Shown here: positions 26,994-35,814 of the stretch, one piece after another
How the letters are laid out: the number at the start of each line of letters is the position of its first letter
Numbering within the stretch: the stretch's first letter is position 1
Position numbers and translations under genes: made by a program
The notes under the pieces: model-generated
The model's database searches: none
Told to the model about the DNA's origin: nothing
Seen by the model: only the letters and a program-made list of their open reading frames with translations
Origin: Hymenobacter sp. ISL-91
GTDB taxonomy: Bacteria > Bacteroidota > Bacteroidia > Cytophagales > Hymenobacteraceae
NCBI RefSeq assembly: GCF_018613725.1
Contig: NZ_JAGGPS010000022.1
Coordinates: forward strand, 1 to 64,000
Direction of reading: 5' to 3'
DNA: 64,000 bases

Positions 26994-28325
26994 ATGGGCT
27001 TAAACATTTTATTGACTATCCTGCTGGTTGCCGCCAACGGATTTTTTGTGGCTGCCGAATTTGCCTTCGTCAAGGTTCGCATCTCGCAGATTGAGTTAAA
27101 AGCGCAGAGCGGTAACCGCATCGCGCAGCTGCTGCTGGGCATGCTGCACGAAATGAACCACTACCTCTCGGCCTGCCAGCTCGGCATTACCCTGGCTTCA
27201 CTGGCCCTGGGCTGGATCGGGGAAAGCGTGGTAGCCGAGATTATCATGGCCATTATCGCGCAGTTCGGCATCGTGCTTTCTGATACGGTAGTCCACCAAA
27301 TATCCATCGTTACCTCGTTTTCGCTGATTACGATACTGCACATCGTGCTCGGCGAGCAGGCCCCCAAGGTGCTGGCAATTCAGAAGCCCGAAAGCACCAG
27401 CCTGGCCATTGCCATCCCGCTACGGGCTTTTGCGTTTATTGCTTTCCCTTTCATCTGGATTCTCGACCGGATGTCGAACGTTGTGTTGCGCCTGTTTGGG
27501 GTAGCTTCGTCGCACGGTTCGGAGGTGCACACCAGCGAAGAGCTACGGATGCTGCTTGACCAAAGCAAGCAGAGCGGCGAGATTCAGGAATCGGAGCACG
27601 AGCTGCTCGAGAATGTGTTCGAGTTCAACGACCGGATGGTGAAGCAGATTATGGTGCCCCGCACCAAGCTGGTGGCCCTGGAAATCAATACGCCCGAAGA
27701 TGCGGTGCTGGAAATGGTGTACACCGAAGGCTACTCGCGTATTCCGGTGTACGAACTCAACATCGACAACATCGTGGGGGTACTTTATGTGAAGGACCTG
27801 CTCCAGATTATCCGGCGGCACGAGCCGCTGGAGCTGGCCAAAATTATCCGGCCGGCTTACTTCGTGCCCGAAACCAAAAAAATCAACCGGCTGCTGCGCC
27901 AGTTCCAGCGCAAGCACATGCACATGGCCATTGTCAGCGACGAGTTCGGCGGCGTATCCGGCATCGTCACGATTGAAGACATCATGGAGGAGCTGGTAGG
28001 CGAAATCCAGGACGAGTACGACAACGAGGTGCCGGTGGTCGAGAAGGTATCGGAAACCGAATACCGCGTAAATACCGCCACGCCCATCCCCGACGCCAAC
28101 GAGCACCTGCCCTACCCCCTCCCCGAGGGCGACGACTACGAAACCGTGGGCGGCCTGCTCAACGTGCTCTACGGCAACATTCCGGAGGTAGGCGATGTGG
28201 CCACGCTTGACAACTACGAGTTCCGGGTGCTCAAACGCTCGCGCCGCGCCGTCGAGCTGGTGCAGCTACGGGTACTCAATGGCCAGGAAGAAGAAGCGGA
28301 AGCCAGCGAAATGCCACACCTGTAG
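26994..28325 (+). CDS. CNNM/CorC-like CBS-domain membrane protein (hemolysin family)
   Basis: A 443-residue membrane protein. The N-terminal DUF21/CNNM region (about 1-190) has three to four spans and the conserved ANGFFVAAEFAFVKVR and LGEQAPKVLAIQKPE. Two CBS domains follow (about 215-335), with MVPRTKLVALEIN and MHMAIVSDEFGGVSGIVTIE as landmarks. The C-terminal CorC/HlyC domain (about 350-430) includes DDYETVGGLLNVLYG. Such proteins are linked to Mg2+ or Co2+ export, and in gliding Bacteroidota a relative (GldE) is known; this one is not clearly GldE. It is monocistronic, with a strong terminator at 28358. Confidence 0.9.
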   Translation: MGLNILLTILLVAANGFFVAAEFAFVKVRISQIELKAQSGNRIAQLLLGMLHEMNHYLSACQLGITLASLALGWIGESVVAEIIMAIIAQFGIVLSDTVVHQISIVTSFSLITILHIVLGEQAPKVLAIQKPESTSLAIAIPLRAFAFIAFPFIWILDRMSNVVLRLFGVASSHGSEVHTSEELRMLLDQSKQSGEIQESEHELLENVFEFNDRMVKQIMVPRTKLVALEINTPEDAVLEMVYTEGYSRIPVYELNIDNIVGVLYVKDLLQIIRRHEPLELAKIIRPAYFVPETKKINRLLRQFQRKHMHMAIVSDEFGGVSGIVTIEDIMEELVGEIQDEYDNEVPVVEKVSETEYRVNTATPIPDANEHLPYPLPEGDDYETVGGLLNVLYGNIPEVGDVATLDNYEFRVLKRSRRAVELVQLRVLNGQEEEAEASEMPHL

Positions 28326-28357
28326 CGGCCGGCCCCGCAGGCCTTAAACCATAATAG

Positions 28358-28394
28358 CCAAAAGCGCCTCCCTGGTTCGGGGAGGCGCTTTTGG
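28358..28394. terminator. Intrinsic terminator between convergent genes
   Basis: Arms CCAAAAGCGCCTCCC and GGGAGGCGCTTTTGG around TGGTTCG. It lies between the CBS-domain gene (plus) and the carbonic anhydrase gene (minus) and can serve both. Confidence 0.85.
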
Positions 28395-28420
28395 TTGGGG
28401 CTCATGGAGGAAATTTGGCT

Positions 28421-28963
28421 CTAGTCAGCCTGCTTTTCGGGATGAGCGCCTTCCTGCTGAAACCAGCTGGCGTACAGTACATAGTTGTCGGCCGTTTGAA
28501 GCAGGCCGGCGCGCTGCTGCTCCGTAACGGGCTTTATGCGGCGGGCCGGCACCCCGGCATACAGGTAGCCCGGCTCGCAGTGCATGTTTTCCAGCACTAC
28601 GGCCCCGGCCGCAATAATGCAGCCGGCCCCCACCACGGCGTGGTCCATTACAATGGCGCCCATACCAATCAGCACGTCATCCTCTACGGTGCAGCCGTGC
28701 ACAATGGCGCGGTGGCCGATGCTTACGCGCGAGCCAACCGTCGTGGCTGCCTTCAGGTAGGTACAGTGCAGCACCGCCCCGTCCTGAATGTTGGTCTGGT
28801 CGCCGATGCGGATGGCGTTTACGTCGCCGCGCACCACGGCCCCAAACCACACGGTGCAGGCGCGGCCCATTGTTACGTCGCCCACAATGGTGGCATTATC
28901 GGCCACGAAGCAGTCGGGACCAAGCTGCGGGTTTTTTCCCTGAACGGGCAGAAGGAGCGGCAT
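28421..28963 (-). CDS. Gamma carbonic anhydrase family protein
   Basis: A 180-residue left-handed beta-helix protein built of hexapeptide repeats (ATIVGDVTMGRACTVWFGAVV). The three zinc-binding histidines of gamma carbonic anhydrases are in place: NIQDGAVLHCT and SIGHRAIVHGC (His with five-residue spacing). The short C-terminal helix (TEQQRAGLLQTADNYVLYA) closes the trimer. It likely hydrates CO2 or acts as a YrdA/PaaY-type relative whose activity is often weak. It is followed at its start by repeat-like DNA (28990-29050) and the radical SAM gene. Confidence 0.9.
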   Translation of the reverse strand: MPLLLPVQGKNPQLGPDCFVADNATIVGDVTMGRACTVWFGAVVRGDVNAIRIGDQTNIQDGAVLHCTYLKAATTVGSRVSIGHRAIVHGCTVEDDVLIGMGAIVMDHAVVGAGCIIAAGAVVLENMHCEPGYLYAGVPARRIKPVTEQQRAGLLQTADNYVLYASWFQQEGAHPEKQAD

Positions 28964-29070
28964 GTGGTAAGTAGTGGGATAGTGAGTGATGAGGTGGACA
29001 AGAACGTATCAGCATGCTTCAACTCCCCTCTGCTACGTACGCTCAGCATGACACGCTGTTTTTCAGTTTC

Positions 29071-30054
29071 TCAGCGTGTCAGCATCCGTTTCCAGGTGCC
29101 TTTGTCCCAGTTGTATTTGAGAGTGCTGGGCAGCGCCTGCCAGAAGTACTTGCTGGTTTCAACGGCGAAGCTGGGTTGCATGTAGCAGTTGATGGTGCAG
29201 CCCTCGCAGGCGGGCAGGCGGCCTTCGAGGGCGGCCAGCTGCTGTACTTCAGCCGAGTTGTAAAGGTCGAACAGGCGGCCTTCGATGGGAAATTTCTTTT
29301 CGCCGAGATGGTAGCAGGGCAGCACCAACTCGTTGGAGGGCGACACGACCAGCGTGGTGCTGGCGGCCCGGCACACCGGGTCGGCCACGTGGTTGCCCCC
29401 ATCGCGCCGCAGCTGAATAAACGCTTCGTTAAGGTATACGCCCTTGCGCTTGCCAAAGGCCGAAAGGTAGTCGAGTTCCTCAGCGGTAAGCTGCTCGCCG
29501 GTTTCCACGTCGCCGTACTCAAAGGCCGGATTGAGGATGAGCACTAGCTTATTGGGCTGCGTAATCTGTTCGTACACCCGCTCCAGGTCGGCCAGGTTTT
29601 GGCGGAATACGGTGAATAGCACATCGGGCCGCTCGCCCAGCTCGCGGGCCACCCGGATGCTTTCGAGCACGAAATCGAAGCAGGCCACGCCCCGGCCCCG
29701 GTCGTGCACCTCCTTCTCGCTGGAATCGAGCGAGAAATGCAGCATGTCTACCTTGCCGCGTAGCCGCTCGGCGTATTTGGGGTAGAGCAGGCAGTTGGTC
29801 GTCAGCGTCGTGATGAAGCCCATGTCGTGGGCCAGCCCCACGAACTCATGAATCTGGCGGTGCAGCAGCGGCTCGCCGCCCGTAAAGTCCACCACCGACA
29901 CGCCCAGCCGCTTCAAGTCGCGCAGGTTCTGGGTTACGTCGTCGAGCGTGATATAAGGGGAAGGCTTCTCCCAGATGTCACAGAACGAGCATTTGGCGTT
30001 GCACCGGTAGGTAACATAGTAATTGCACAGAACCGGATGACGAACGAGGCGCAT
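29071..30054 (-). CDS. Radical SAM protein with SPASM-like C-terminus
   Basis: A 327-residue enzyme that uses a [4Fe-4S] cluster to cleave S-adenosylmethionine. The CxxxCxxC motif is CNAKCSFC at residues 18-25, followed by VVDFTGGEPLLHRQ. Near the C-terminus Cys-rich segments (LVLPCYHLGEKKF and ACEGCTINCYMQP) look like auxiliary cluster ligands. The start is set at 30054 (MRLVRHPVLC); a longer in-frame start would translate the adjacent AAGCTT-rich repeat. The fold is close to peptide- or cofactor-modifying and HpnH/MoaA-like enzymes. No precursor peptide gene was seen nearby, so the substrate is open. Confidence 0.85.
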   Translation of the reverse strand: MRLVRHPVLCNYYVTYRCNAKCSFCDIWEKPSPYITLDDVTQNLRDLKRLGVSVVDFTGGEPLLHRQIHEFVGLAHDMGFITTLTTNCLLYPKYAERLRGKVDMLHFSLDSSEKEVHDRGRGVACFDFVLESIRVARELGERPDVLFTVFRQNLADLERVYEQITQPNKLVLILNPAFEYGDVETGEQLTAEELDYLSAFGKRKGVYLNEAFIQLRRDGGNHVADPVCRAASTTLVVSPSNELVLPCYHLGEKKFPIEGRLFDLYNSAEVQQLAALEGRLPACEGCTINCYMQPSFAVETSKYFWQALPSTLKYNWDKGTWKRMLTR

Positions 30055-30059
30055 ATTTT

Positions 30060-30190
30060 GGGAGCTGCAAGCTTGTTGTGAGCTACAAGCTTCAAGCCGC
30101 AAGCTACAAGCTTTTGTTCTGGAGCTCAGACCTACAAGTAACGGACTTTATGAACTTACTTGAAGCTTGAAGCTTGTGGCTTGAAGCTTT
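30060..30190. repeat. AAGCTT-rich inverted repeat, copy 1
   Basis: The segment contains repeated units of the type GAGCTACAAGCTTCAAGC on the left and CTTGAAGCTTGAAGCTTGTG on the right, forming an imperfect palindrome with a central AT-richer spacer. Similar units occur at 42127-42222. It lies between the radical SAM start and the endonuclease III stop; the endonuclease stop codon (30191-30193) touches its right edge. Confidence 0.7.
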
Positions 30191-30952
30191 TCAGTGCTGC
30201 AGCTCGCCCCAGGCCAGGTCCCAGCGGGCGGGCGTGGCGGCCAGCACCTCGGGCGTCGCCGGGCCGTAGTGTTCGAGGTAGTAGTTGCAGAAGCCCTTGA
30301 GCGGGCAGCGGGCGCAGTCGGGCTTGGCATAGAAGCACACCTTTTGGCCGTGCCAGTAGTTGTGCTTGTGGAAGTTGAGTAGCACCAGCGCATCGGCTGG
30401 CAGCTGGGCCAGCAGCAGCTGGTGAGCCTTATCGGCCGAGGCCTTGGGCGGAATCAGGCCCACGCGCTGGGCAATGCGGTGCACGTGCGTATCGACGGGC
30501 AACACGGGCTTGTGGAAGTTGAAGAGCAGCACCAGCGAAGCCGTTTTCAGGCCGATACCAGGCATGTCGTGCAGCCACTGCATGGCCCTGTCGGTGGGCC
30601 ACTCAGCCAAGAAATCCAGCGCGAACTCGCCTCGTTCGGCCTTTATGCGGCGCAGAATTTCCTGGATACGCGGCGCCTGGGTGTCGGGCCATCGGGTAGT
30701 ACGGATGGCATGGGCCAGCTCCCGGGTCGGGGCCGCCTCCACCCCGGCCCAGTCGCCGAAGGTTTCCAGCATCCGGTCGTAAGCCAGCTCCTCGTCGGCG
30801 TGGGTGGTGCGGTGCGACAGAACCGTTGAAATCAGCTCGCGCATGGGCGAGCGGCGGGGCTTATCGAGCGTCAGGGGCGGGAAGAAGCGCTGGAGTTCCG
30901 CATAGTTCTGCAGGGTTTTCTCGGCGGCGGAAGCGGTGTAGGCAATGGGCAT
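30191..30952 (-). CDS. Endonuclease III-like DNA glycosylase/AP lyase
   Basis: A 253-residue HhH-GPD base-excision repair enzyme. The helix-hairpin-helix reads MPGIGLKTASLVLLF with the catalytic Lys in GLKTA, the catalytic Asp is in LPVDTHVHRIAQRVGL, and the C-terminal [4Fe-4S] motif is C-x6-C-x2-C-x5-C (CFYAKPDCARCPLKGFC). All ligands are present. It removes oxidised pyrimidines and nicks the strand. The ATG at 30952 was chosen; the upstream extension is a Pro/Gly-rich unlikely leader. It is somewhat longer than E. coli Nth (211). Confidence 0.9.
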   Translation of the reverse strand: MPIAYTASAAEKTLQNYAELQRFFPPLTLDKPRRSPMRELISTVLSHRTTHADEELAYDRMLETFGDWAGVEAAPTRELAHAIRTTRWPDTQAPRIQEILRRIKAERGEFALDFLAEWPTDRAMQWLHDMPGIGLKTASLVLLFNFHKPVLPVDTHVHRIAQRVGLIPPKASADKAHQLLLAQLPADALVLLNFHKHNYWHGQKVCFYAKPDCARCPLKGFCNYYLEHYGPATPEVLAATPARWDLAWGELQH

Positions 30953-31001
30953 AGGCGGTTGTACCGCCGGGCCCGGCGGCAGGTTGCACCCACCGGGCCA
31001 C

Positions 31002-31041
31002 AAAAAAGCAGGAGCCTCCCCGAAAGGAAGCCCCTGCTTTT
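31002..31041 (-). terminator. Intrinsic terminator after the OmpA gene at 31062
   Basis: On the minus strand arms AAAAGCAGG and CCTGCTTTT close around GC-rich inner sequence, followed by a T run. It separates the OmpA gene from endonuclease III, so the latter probably has its own promoter. Confidence 0.6.
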
Positions 31042-31061
31042 CAAAAGCCCAAAAACCTGGA

Positions 31062-31766
31062 CTAGATAGTGCCCTTCTCAGCGGCCTTCTTCAACTTTTC
31101 GTTGGCGAAAATGGCCACCTCTACCCGGCGGTTGGCCACCCGGCCGGCTTCGGTCGAGTTGTCGGCTACCGGCTGTTTCGAGCCGTAGCCGGTTACCGTG
31201 AAGCGCGAAGCATCTACGCCCTGCTGCTGGGTGTAGTTGGCCACGGCCTGAGCCCGGCGCTGCGAAAGCGGGTTGTTCACGGCGTCGGAGCCGCTGGTGT
31301 CGGTGTGGCCTTCCACAATTACGTTGGTGTCGCCGTACTTCACGAGCGTTTTGGCCAGTTCCTGGATGTTGTTCTGGGCCGCAGCTGTCAGGCCAGCCGA
31401 GTTTTTGGCGAACAGCAGGCCTGAGTCGAAAGTAATTTTGATACCCTCGCCTACCCGCTCGACGGTGGCACCGGCCATTTCGCGCTGCAGTTCGGCCGCC
31501 TGCTTGTCCATGCGGCGGCCAATGAGGGCACCCCCGGCTCCGCCCACGGCAGCCCCGATAATGGCGCCCTTGGCCGTGCCCGACTTACCACCAATCACGC
31601 GGCCCAGAATTGCGCCGCCGGCAGCACCACCCAGGCCGCCAATTACCCCGCCTTTGGCGGTTTTACTCCAGGGTTTTTTCTCTTTAGTGGTTTGAGCCTC
31701 GGCGAAATTGCCGCCCAGCAGCAACACGGCCAGCAGCAGCACAAACAGGGAGCGAAGATTGGTCAT
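31062..31766 (-). CDS. Glycine-zipper OmpA-family protein, paralog 1
   Basis: A 234-residue exported protein with a signal peptide (SLFVLLLAVLLLGGNFAEAQ) and no lipobox. Residues about 35-85 form a glycine zipper (GGVIGGLGGAAGGAILGRVI). The C-terminal OmpA domain (about 110-225) binds peptidoglycan and has VEGHTDTSGSDAVNNPLSQR, GYGSKQPVADN and NRRVEVAIFANEK. It likely anchors the outer membrane to the wall. It is a close paralog of the protein at 32660-33403. Promoter-like TAGCTTTG lies 61 bases upstream. Confidence 0.88.
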   Translation of the reverse strand: MTNLRSLFVLLLAVLLLGGNFAEAQTTKEKKPWSKTAKGGVIGGLGGAAGGAILGRVIGGKSGTAKGAIIGAAVGGAGGALIGRRMDKQAAELQREMAGATVERVGEGIKITFDSGLLFAKNSAGLTAAAQNNIQELAKTLVKYGDTNVIVEGHTDTSGSDAVNNPLSQRRAQAVANYTQQQGVDASRFTVTGYGSKQPVADNSTEAGRVANRRVEVAIFANEKLKKAAEKGTI

Positions 31767-31826
31767 CGGAAAATAGAAATGAGAGGAAGTTGAAAAAAAC
31801 GGATCAGCCAGCTGGCTACTTGCCGG

Positions 31827-31834
31827 CAAAGCTA
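31827..31834 (-). promoter_or_regulatory. Promoter -7 element of the first OmpA gene
   Basis: TAGCTTTG on the minus strand, exact TAnnTTTG match, 60 bases before the ATG at 31766. Confidence 0.5.
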
Positions 31835-31966
31835 CCCGCCGAAGTTCGCTTTACAACCACCCTGCCAGAAACAACCCGGGCCCACTCGCTGGTAGCGAAT
31901 GGGCCCGGGCATCAACCTGCTACGTTTTCAAAAACAGTAACAGCTAGGCTGAACACAAGGGGGTGC

Positions 31967-32233
31967 CTACAGGTTCGGGGTGTTGGCCTCGCGGGCCCGG
32001 CGGCGCTCATCTTTGCGCTTCTGCTTCTCGTTGCCGATAACGGCCCCGGCACCGGCACCCACAGCGCCACCAATTATAGCGCCTTTGGTGCCGCCAATTA
32101 CGGCACCGGCGGCCGCACCGCTGCCACCCCCAATTATAGCGCCTTTGCCCGTGTCGTTGGCATTACGGTAAGTCGAGCAGCTCATCATCAGGGCGGCAAT
32201 CAGCAGCATAAAGGTCCAGCGTATCATTTTCAT
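31967..32233 (-). CDS. Small glycine-zipper lipoprotein
   Basis: An 88-residue lipoprotein with lipobox LMMSC (signal MIRWTFMLLIAALMMSC). The body is one glycine zipper, GAIIGGGSGAAAGAVIGGTK and a second GAIIGGAVGAGAGAVIG, with a basic tail (KQKRKDERRRAREANTP). It has the same zipper as its two OmpA neighbours but no OmpA domain, so it may be a cut-down paralog. ATG at 32233 or 32227 both fit. Such proteins are abundant outer-membrane lipoproteins of unknown role. Confidence 0.75.
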   Translation of the reverse strand: MKMIRWTFMLLIAALMMSCSTYRNANDTGKGAIIGGGSGAAAGAVIGGTKGAIIGGAVGAGAGAVIGNEKQKRKDERRRAREANTPNL

Positions 32234-32593
32234 GGTTGGTCGGTTTTAGTAAAACGAAAAATCGGCAGCGCTGGCAGACTCCGGGCGGATATACCCAGGC
32301 ACAGCAGCGAGCCAATGAACCCTTTAACGGCGCTGGTTAAACCCAGGTTGGTAGTTTCCGGTAAGCACAGCAGCACGTGTTGCACTTTCCGCCGCTCTTT
32401 TTTTCGTGGCCGGACACCTTTCCTAAACCATGAGCCGGGTATTACAGAACTCACGCAATGAAAACTACCCACCTCCAAAGCCCTGCGCTGTTAGCGGCAG
32501 GAATAGCAGATTTCTAAGCCGCAATTTTTCATCTCGGGCGGGCACCGCGGGGGTAGTTTCCAGCTACAGCTTCTAAATAGTAGGCACAGGCAC
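32234..32593. other. 360-base gap, no supported gene
   Basis: An 82-codon open frame on the minus strand (32230-32478) lacks domain-like pattern and is probably chance. No promoter octamer or tRNA was found here. The region ends at the terminator of the downstream OmpA gene. Confidence 0.4.
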
Positions 32594-32624
32594 AAAAAAA
32601 GCCCCCTCACCGAGGGGGCTTTTC
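32594..32624 (-). terminator. Intrinsic terminator after OmpA paralog 2
   Basis: Arms GCCCCCTC and GAGGGGGC with AAAAAAA and TTTT flanks, 36 bases after the OmpA stop at 32660 (minus strand). Confidence 0.85.
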
Positions 32625-32659
32625 TTAGCAGATTCGGGCAGCACGTGCCCAACCTATAG

Positions 32660-33403
32660 TTACAGGGTACCGTTTTCGGCAGCCTTCTTCATCTTCTCGT
32701 TGGCGAAGATGGCAATTTCAACGCGGCGGTTAGCCTGCTTACCGGCTTCGGTCGTGTTGTCGGCAATAGGCTGGCTCGAACCGTAGCCCTGCGTCGTAAC
32801 GCGGCTGGCATCTACGCCCTGGCTAACAGTGTAGTTGGCTACAGCCTGAGCCCGGCGCTGCGAAAGTGGGTTGTTGATGGCATCCGAACCCGAAGCATCG
32901 GTGTGGCCTTCCACAATCACGTTGGTGTCGGGGTACTTCTTCAGCGTTTCGGCCATCTTCTGGATTTCGGTCATCGAAGCGGCGCGCAGGTCGCTCTTGT
33001 TGGTATCGAACAGAATGCCCGAATCGAAGGTAATCTTGATGCCTTCGCCTACGCGCTCTACTTTAGCGTTAGCCATGTCGCGCTGCAACTCTTCCGCCTG
33101 CTTGTCCATTTTGCGGCCGATCAGGGCACCGCCCGTACCGCCTACAGCAGCACCGATAATGGCACCGGCAGCCGTACCGCTCTTGCCACCAATTACGCGG
33201 CCCAATACGCCACCCACAATGGCGCCGCCACCAGCGCCGAGCAGGCCACCTTTAGCCGTTTTGCTCATGCCGGTTTTGCGGGGGCCTGTGCCGTTGGTAT
33301 CAGCCTCCGGGATGTTGGGGTTGCGGGGTTGCGAAGTGGCGCAGGAGCTGATGAACAGCACGAAAGCCATCAGAAGAGTAAAAAGGGAGGTGCGGGAAGT
33401 CAT
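32660..33403 (-). CDS. Glycine-zipper OmpA-family lipoprotein, paralog 2
   Basis: A 247-residue lipoprotein; the lipobox is FISSC (signal LFTLLMAFVLFISSC). It repeats the plan of the 31062 gene: glycine zipper (GGLLGAGGGAIVGGVLGRVI), then GRKMDKQAEELQRDMANAKV, then an OmpA domain with VEGHTDASGSDAINNPLSQR and NRRVEIAIFANEK. Long stretches are identical to paralog 1, which points to a fairly recent local duplication; the main difference is lipid anchor here versus none there. ATG at 33403 is preferred to an upstream TTG. Confidence 0.88.
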   Translation of the reverse strand: MTSRTSLFTLLMAFVLFISSCATSQPRNPNIPEADTNGTGPRKTGMSKTAKGGLLGAGGGAIVGGVLGRVIGGKSGTAAGAIIGAAVGGTGGALIGRKMDKQAEELQRDMANAKVERVGEGIKITFDSGILFDTNKSDLRAASMTEIQKMAETLKKYPDTNVIVEGHTDASGSDAINNPLSQRRAQAVANYTVSQGVDASRVTTQGYGSSQPIADNTTEAGKQANRRVEIAIFANEKMKKAAENGTL

Positions 33404-33482
33404 AAAATTCAATAGATTGGTGAAAGAAAGAGCCAGTTTACCTGGTCAGAGGTACTTACTAGGTTTGAGAAAAAAAGTTCGG

Positions 33483-33490
33483 CAAATATA
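33483..33490 (-). promoter_or_regulatory. Promoter -7 element of OmpA paralog 2
   Basis: TATATTTG on the minus strand, exact TAnnTTTG match, 79 bases before the ATG at 33403. Confidence 0.5.
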
Positions 33491-33635
33491 GGCGCTTATC
33501 TATACATGAGCTCCGGTAGCGAACTGCCTAAACAGCCGGAAGCCCGCCCGAAGCGCCTGCAGCGCATCTGGCGGGCTTCTTTCCAAAAAGCTTGCCGAAA
33601 ATTAAGCCTAGGGGCCGCAATACCAATCGGGCCGC

Positions 33636-34511
33636 TTAAGCGGGCTCAGCCTCAGCGCCTTTGCCAGCCTGCAGCATAGAAAGCAGCGTGTGCAGCCGCG
33701 TCTTCAGCTCCTTGCGGTCAATGATAAAGTCGAGGAAGCCGTGCTCAAGCACAAACTCGGCACTCTGGAAGCCTTTGGGCAAATCTTTACCAATGGTTTC
33801 TTTGATAACGCGCGGTCCGGCAAAGCCGATAAGCGCACCGGGTTCGGCAATATTGAAGTCGCCGAGCATGGCGAACGAAGCCGTAACGCCGCCCGTGGTG
33901 GGGTCGGTGAGCAACGAGATATACGGCAGGCCAGCTTCGGAAAGCATTGCCAGCCGGGCCGAAGTTTTGGCCATCTGCATCAGCGAGAAGCCGGCTTCCA
34001 TCATGCGGGCACCGCCCGAGCGCGAAATCATCAGGAAGGGCAGGCGGTGCTCGCGGGCATAGTCGATGGCGCGGGCAATCTTCTCGCCTACTACCGAGCC
34101 CATCGAGCCACCGATAAACTTGAAATCCATGGCGGCCACTACCAGGCCCAGACCGTTGAGTTGGCCGTGGGCGGTGCGCACGGCGTCGCGCAGGCCGGTG
34201 CTTTTCTCGGTGGCCTTCAGGCGCTGCGGGTAGGCTTTGGTGTCAACGAAGTGCAGCGGGTCAGCCGAGTGCATCGTAGCGTCGAGCTCCTCAAATTGGC
34301 CACCATCGAAGAGGAAGCTGAAGTACTCGGCGGCCTCCAGCCGGTCGTGGTAGCCGCAGTTGCCGCAGGTGGAGAGCAGGCGTTTGTGCTCTACCATGGT
34401 GGCCACCGTTTTGCACTCGGGGCACTTGTACCAGAGGCCGTCGGGCGTTTCCTTTTTCTGGTCGGTGGGCGTTACGATGCCTTTTTCTTTGCGATTAAAC
34501 CAGGACGACAT
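33636..34511 (-). CDS. accD: Acetyl-CoA carboxylase, carboxyltransferase beta subunit
   Basis: A 291-residue subunit that moves the carboxyl group from biotin to acetyl-CoA in the first step of fatty acid synthesis, working with AccA. The N-terminal zinc ribbon has Cys30, Cys33, Cys49 and Cys52 ([16 protein letters not shown]). The crotonase-fold core has [20 protein letters not shown] and [20 protein letters not shown]. Length is normal. accA is not in the window. It is divergent from the OmpA gene at 34735. Confidence 0.96.
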   Translation of the reverse strand: MSSWFNRKEKGIVTPTDQKKETPDGLWYKCPECKTVATMVEHKRLLSTCGNCGYHDRLEAAEYFSFLFDGGQFEELDATMHSADPLHFVDTKAYPQRLKATEKSTGLRDAVRTAHGQLNGLGLVVAAMDFKFIGGSMGSVVGEKIARAIDYAREHRLPFLMISRSGGARMMEAGFSLMQMAKTSARLAMLSEAGLPYISLLTDPTTGGVTASFAMLGDFNIAEPGALIGFAGPRVIKETIGKDLPKGFQSAEFVLEHGFLDFIIDRKELKTRLHTLLSMLQAGKGAEAEPA

Positions 34512-34734
34512 AACTAACGGAAAGGCGTGGATTCAGAAGGAAGTACAGGCCCGTGCCGGCCGGACGGGCGCAGGTTGGGGGGTGCAAGTTACGGCGGAAT
34601 CCAGAAGCGCGAAACGCCGGGGCAAAGTACGCTTAGCCGCCGGTCTGGGGCCAAAGCGGCGGGCGGGCTGTATCTTGCCGGAAGCCGGCCGCAAGCCGGC
34701 CGCGTTTTCCTTCGGCTTTCTAGTTGCTTTCGTA

Positions 34735-35742
34735 GTGAAGAACTCTATCCCCTCCGCCCTGGCAATGGGCGCCCTACTCGCCTCTTTGGCCCTGCCTGGC
34801 TGCGTAGCTTCCAAGAAGTACGACGATTTGCGGGCCCGTCAGTCGGCTACCGAGCAGGCCAAAACCGAGGCCGAGCGCCAGAATCGCCAGAATGTGGCCG
34901 AGCTGAAAAAGGCCTCCGACGAGCTTACCCGCCTGCGGCTACAAAACCGCCGCCTCACCGACGACTCGACCGAAACCGGCCGCAACCTGGCCCGTACCCG
35001 CCAGCTCTACGATCAGCTCACCGACAGCTACGACCGGCTGCTGAAGAACTCGGACCGGACGCTGGCCAACAAAACCACCGACTACAACAAGGTGGCCCAG
35101 GACCTGGCCCGCCGCGAGGCCGAGCTGGGCGAGCTGGACCAGAGCCTCAAGAAAAGCCGCGCCGACATCGACCGCCTCAACCAGGACCTGACGGCCCGCG
35201 AAGCCAAGCTGGGCGAGCTGCAAAAGGCGCTGGCCGAGAAAGACCGGGCCGTGGACGCCCTCAAGGCCAGCGTGAGCAACGCCCTGCGCGGTTTTAAGGG
35301 CACCGAGCTGCAGGTGGAAATGCGCAACGGCAAGGTGTACGTGTCGCTTTCCGAGCAGCTGCTGTTCAAAACCGGCTCGACCAAAGTAGATCCTAAAGGG
35401 CAGGATGCGTTGCGCCAACTGGCCACCGTGCTCCAGCAGCAGCCCGACGTGAACGTGGTGGTGGAAGGCCATACCGACAACGTGCCTTTCAGCCGGGCTG
35501 TGGGCGCCATGACCGATAACTGGGACCTGAGCGTGCTGCGGGCCACCGAAATTGCCCGCCTGCTCACCACCGGCGGCGTAGCACCCGAGCGCGTAACGGC
35601 CTCGGGCCGCTCGCAGTACGTGCCCGTGGCCCCCAACACCTCTCCCGAAAGCAAGGCTCTCAACCGCCGCACCGAAATCATCCTCACGCCCAAGCTCAAC
35701 GAACTGTTCAAAATCCTCGACTCCAACTCGGCAGGAAAGTAG
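34735..35742 (+). CDS. OmpA-family lipoprotein with long coiled coil
   Basis: A 335-residue lipoprotein. With GTG at 34735 as start the signal reads (M)KNSIPSALAMGALLASLALPGC, a good lipobox LALPGC; an ATG at 34765 would give a very short signal. Residues about 30-200 form a long heptad-rich coiled coil (QNRQNVAELKKASDELTRLR and similar). The OmpA domain (about 208-325) has VEGHTDNVPFSRAVGAMTDN and NRRTEIILTP. It looks like a spacer that lets the peptidoglycan-binding domain reach the wall from the outer membrane. It differs clearly from the two zipper-type OmpA proteins nearby. Confidence 0.82.
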   Translation: MKNSIPSALAMGALLASLALPGCVASKKYDDLRARQSATEQAKTEAERQNRQNVAELKKASDELTRLRLQNRRLTDDSTETGRNLARTRQLYDQLTDSYDRLLKNSDRTLANKTTDYNKVAQDLARREAELGELDQSLKKSRADIDRLNQDLTAREAKLGELQKALAEKDRAVDALKASVSNALRGFKGTELQVEMRNGKVYVSLSEQLLFKTGSTKVDPKGQDALRQLATVLQQQPDVNVVVEGHTDNVPFSRAVGAMTDNWDLSVLRATEIARLLTTGGVAPERVTASGRSQYVPVAPNTSPESKALNRRTEIILTPKLNELFKILDSNSAGK

Positions 35743-35814
35743 TGGCAGAGTGTAGCCGCTGCCCCGCATGCCACAAAACGGCGTAGCTGGTCACCTAAGC
35801 AGCCCACCAGCAGA

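Noticed and set aside
32230..32478. An 82-codon frame before the zipper lipoprotein
   Set aside because: Product shows no family pattern and its end merges with the neighbour's start region; treated as noncoding.
34360..34734. A longer N-terminus (125 codons) for the OmpA lipoprotein
   Set aside because: It would overlap accD on the other strand and hide a good lipoprotein signal peptide that starts at 34735.
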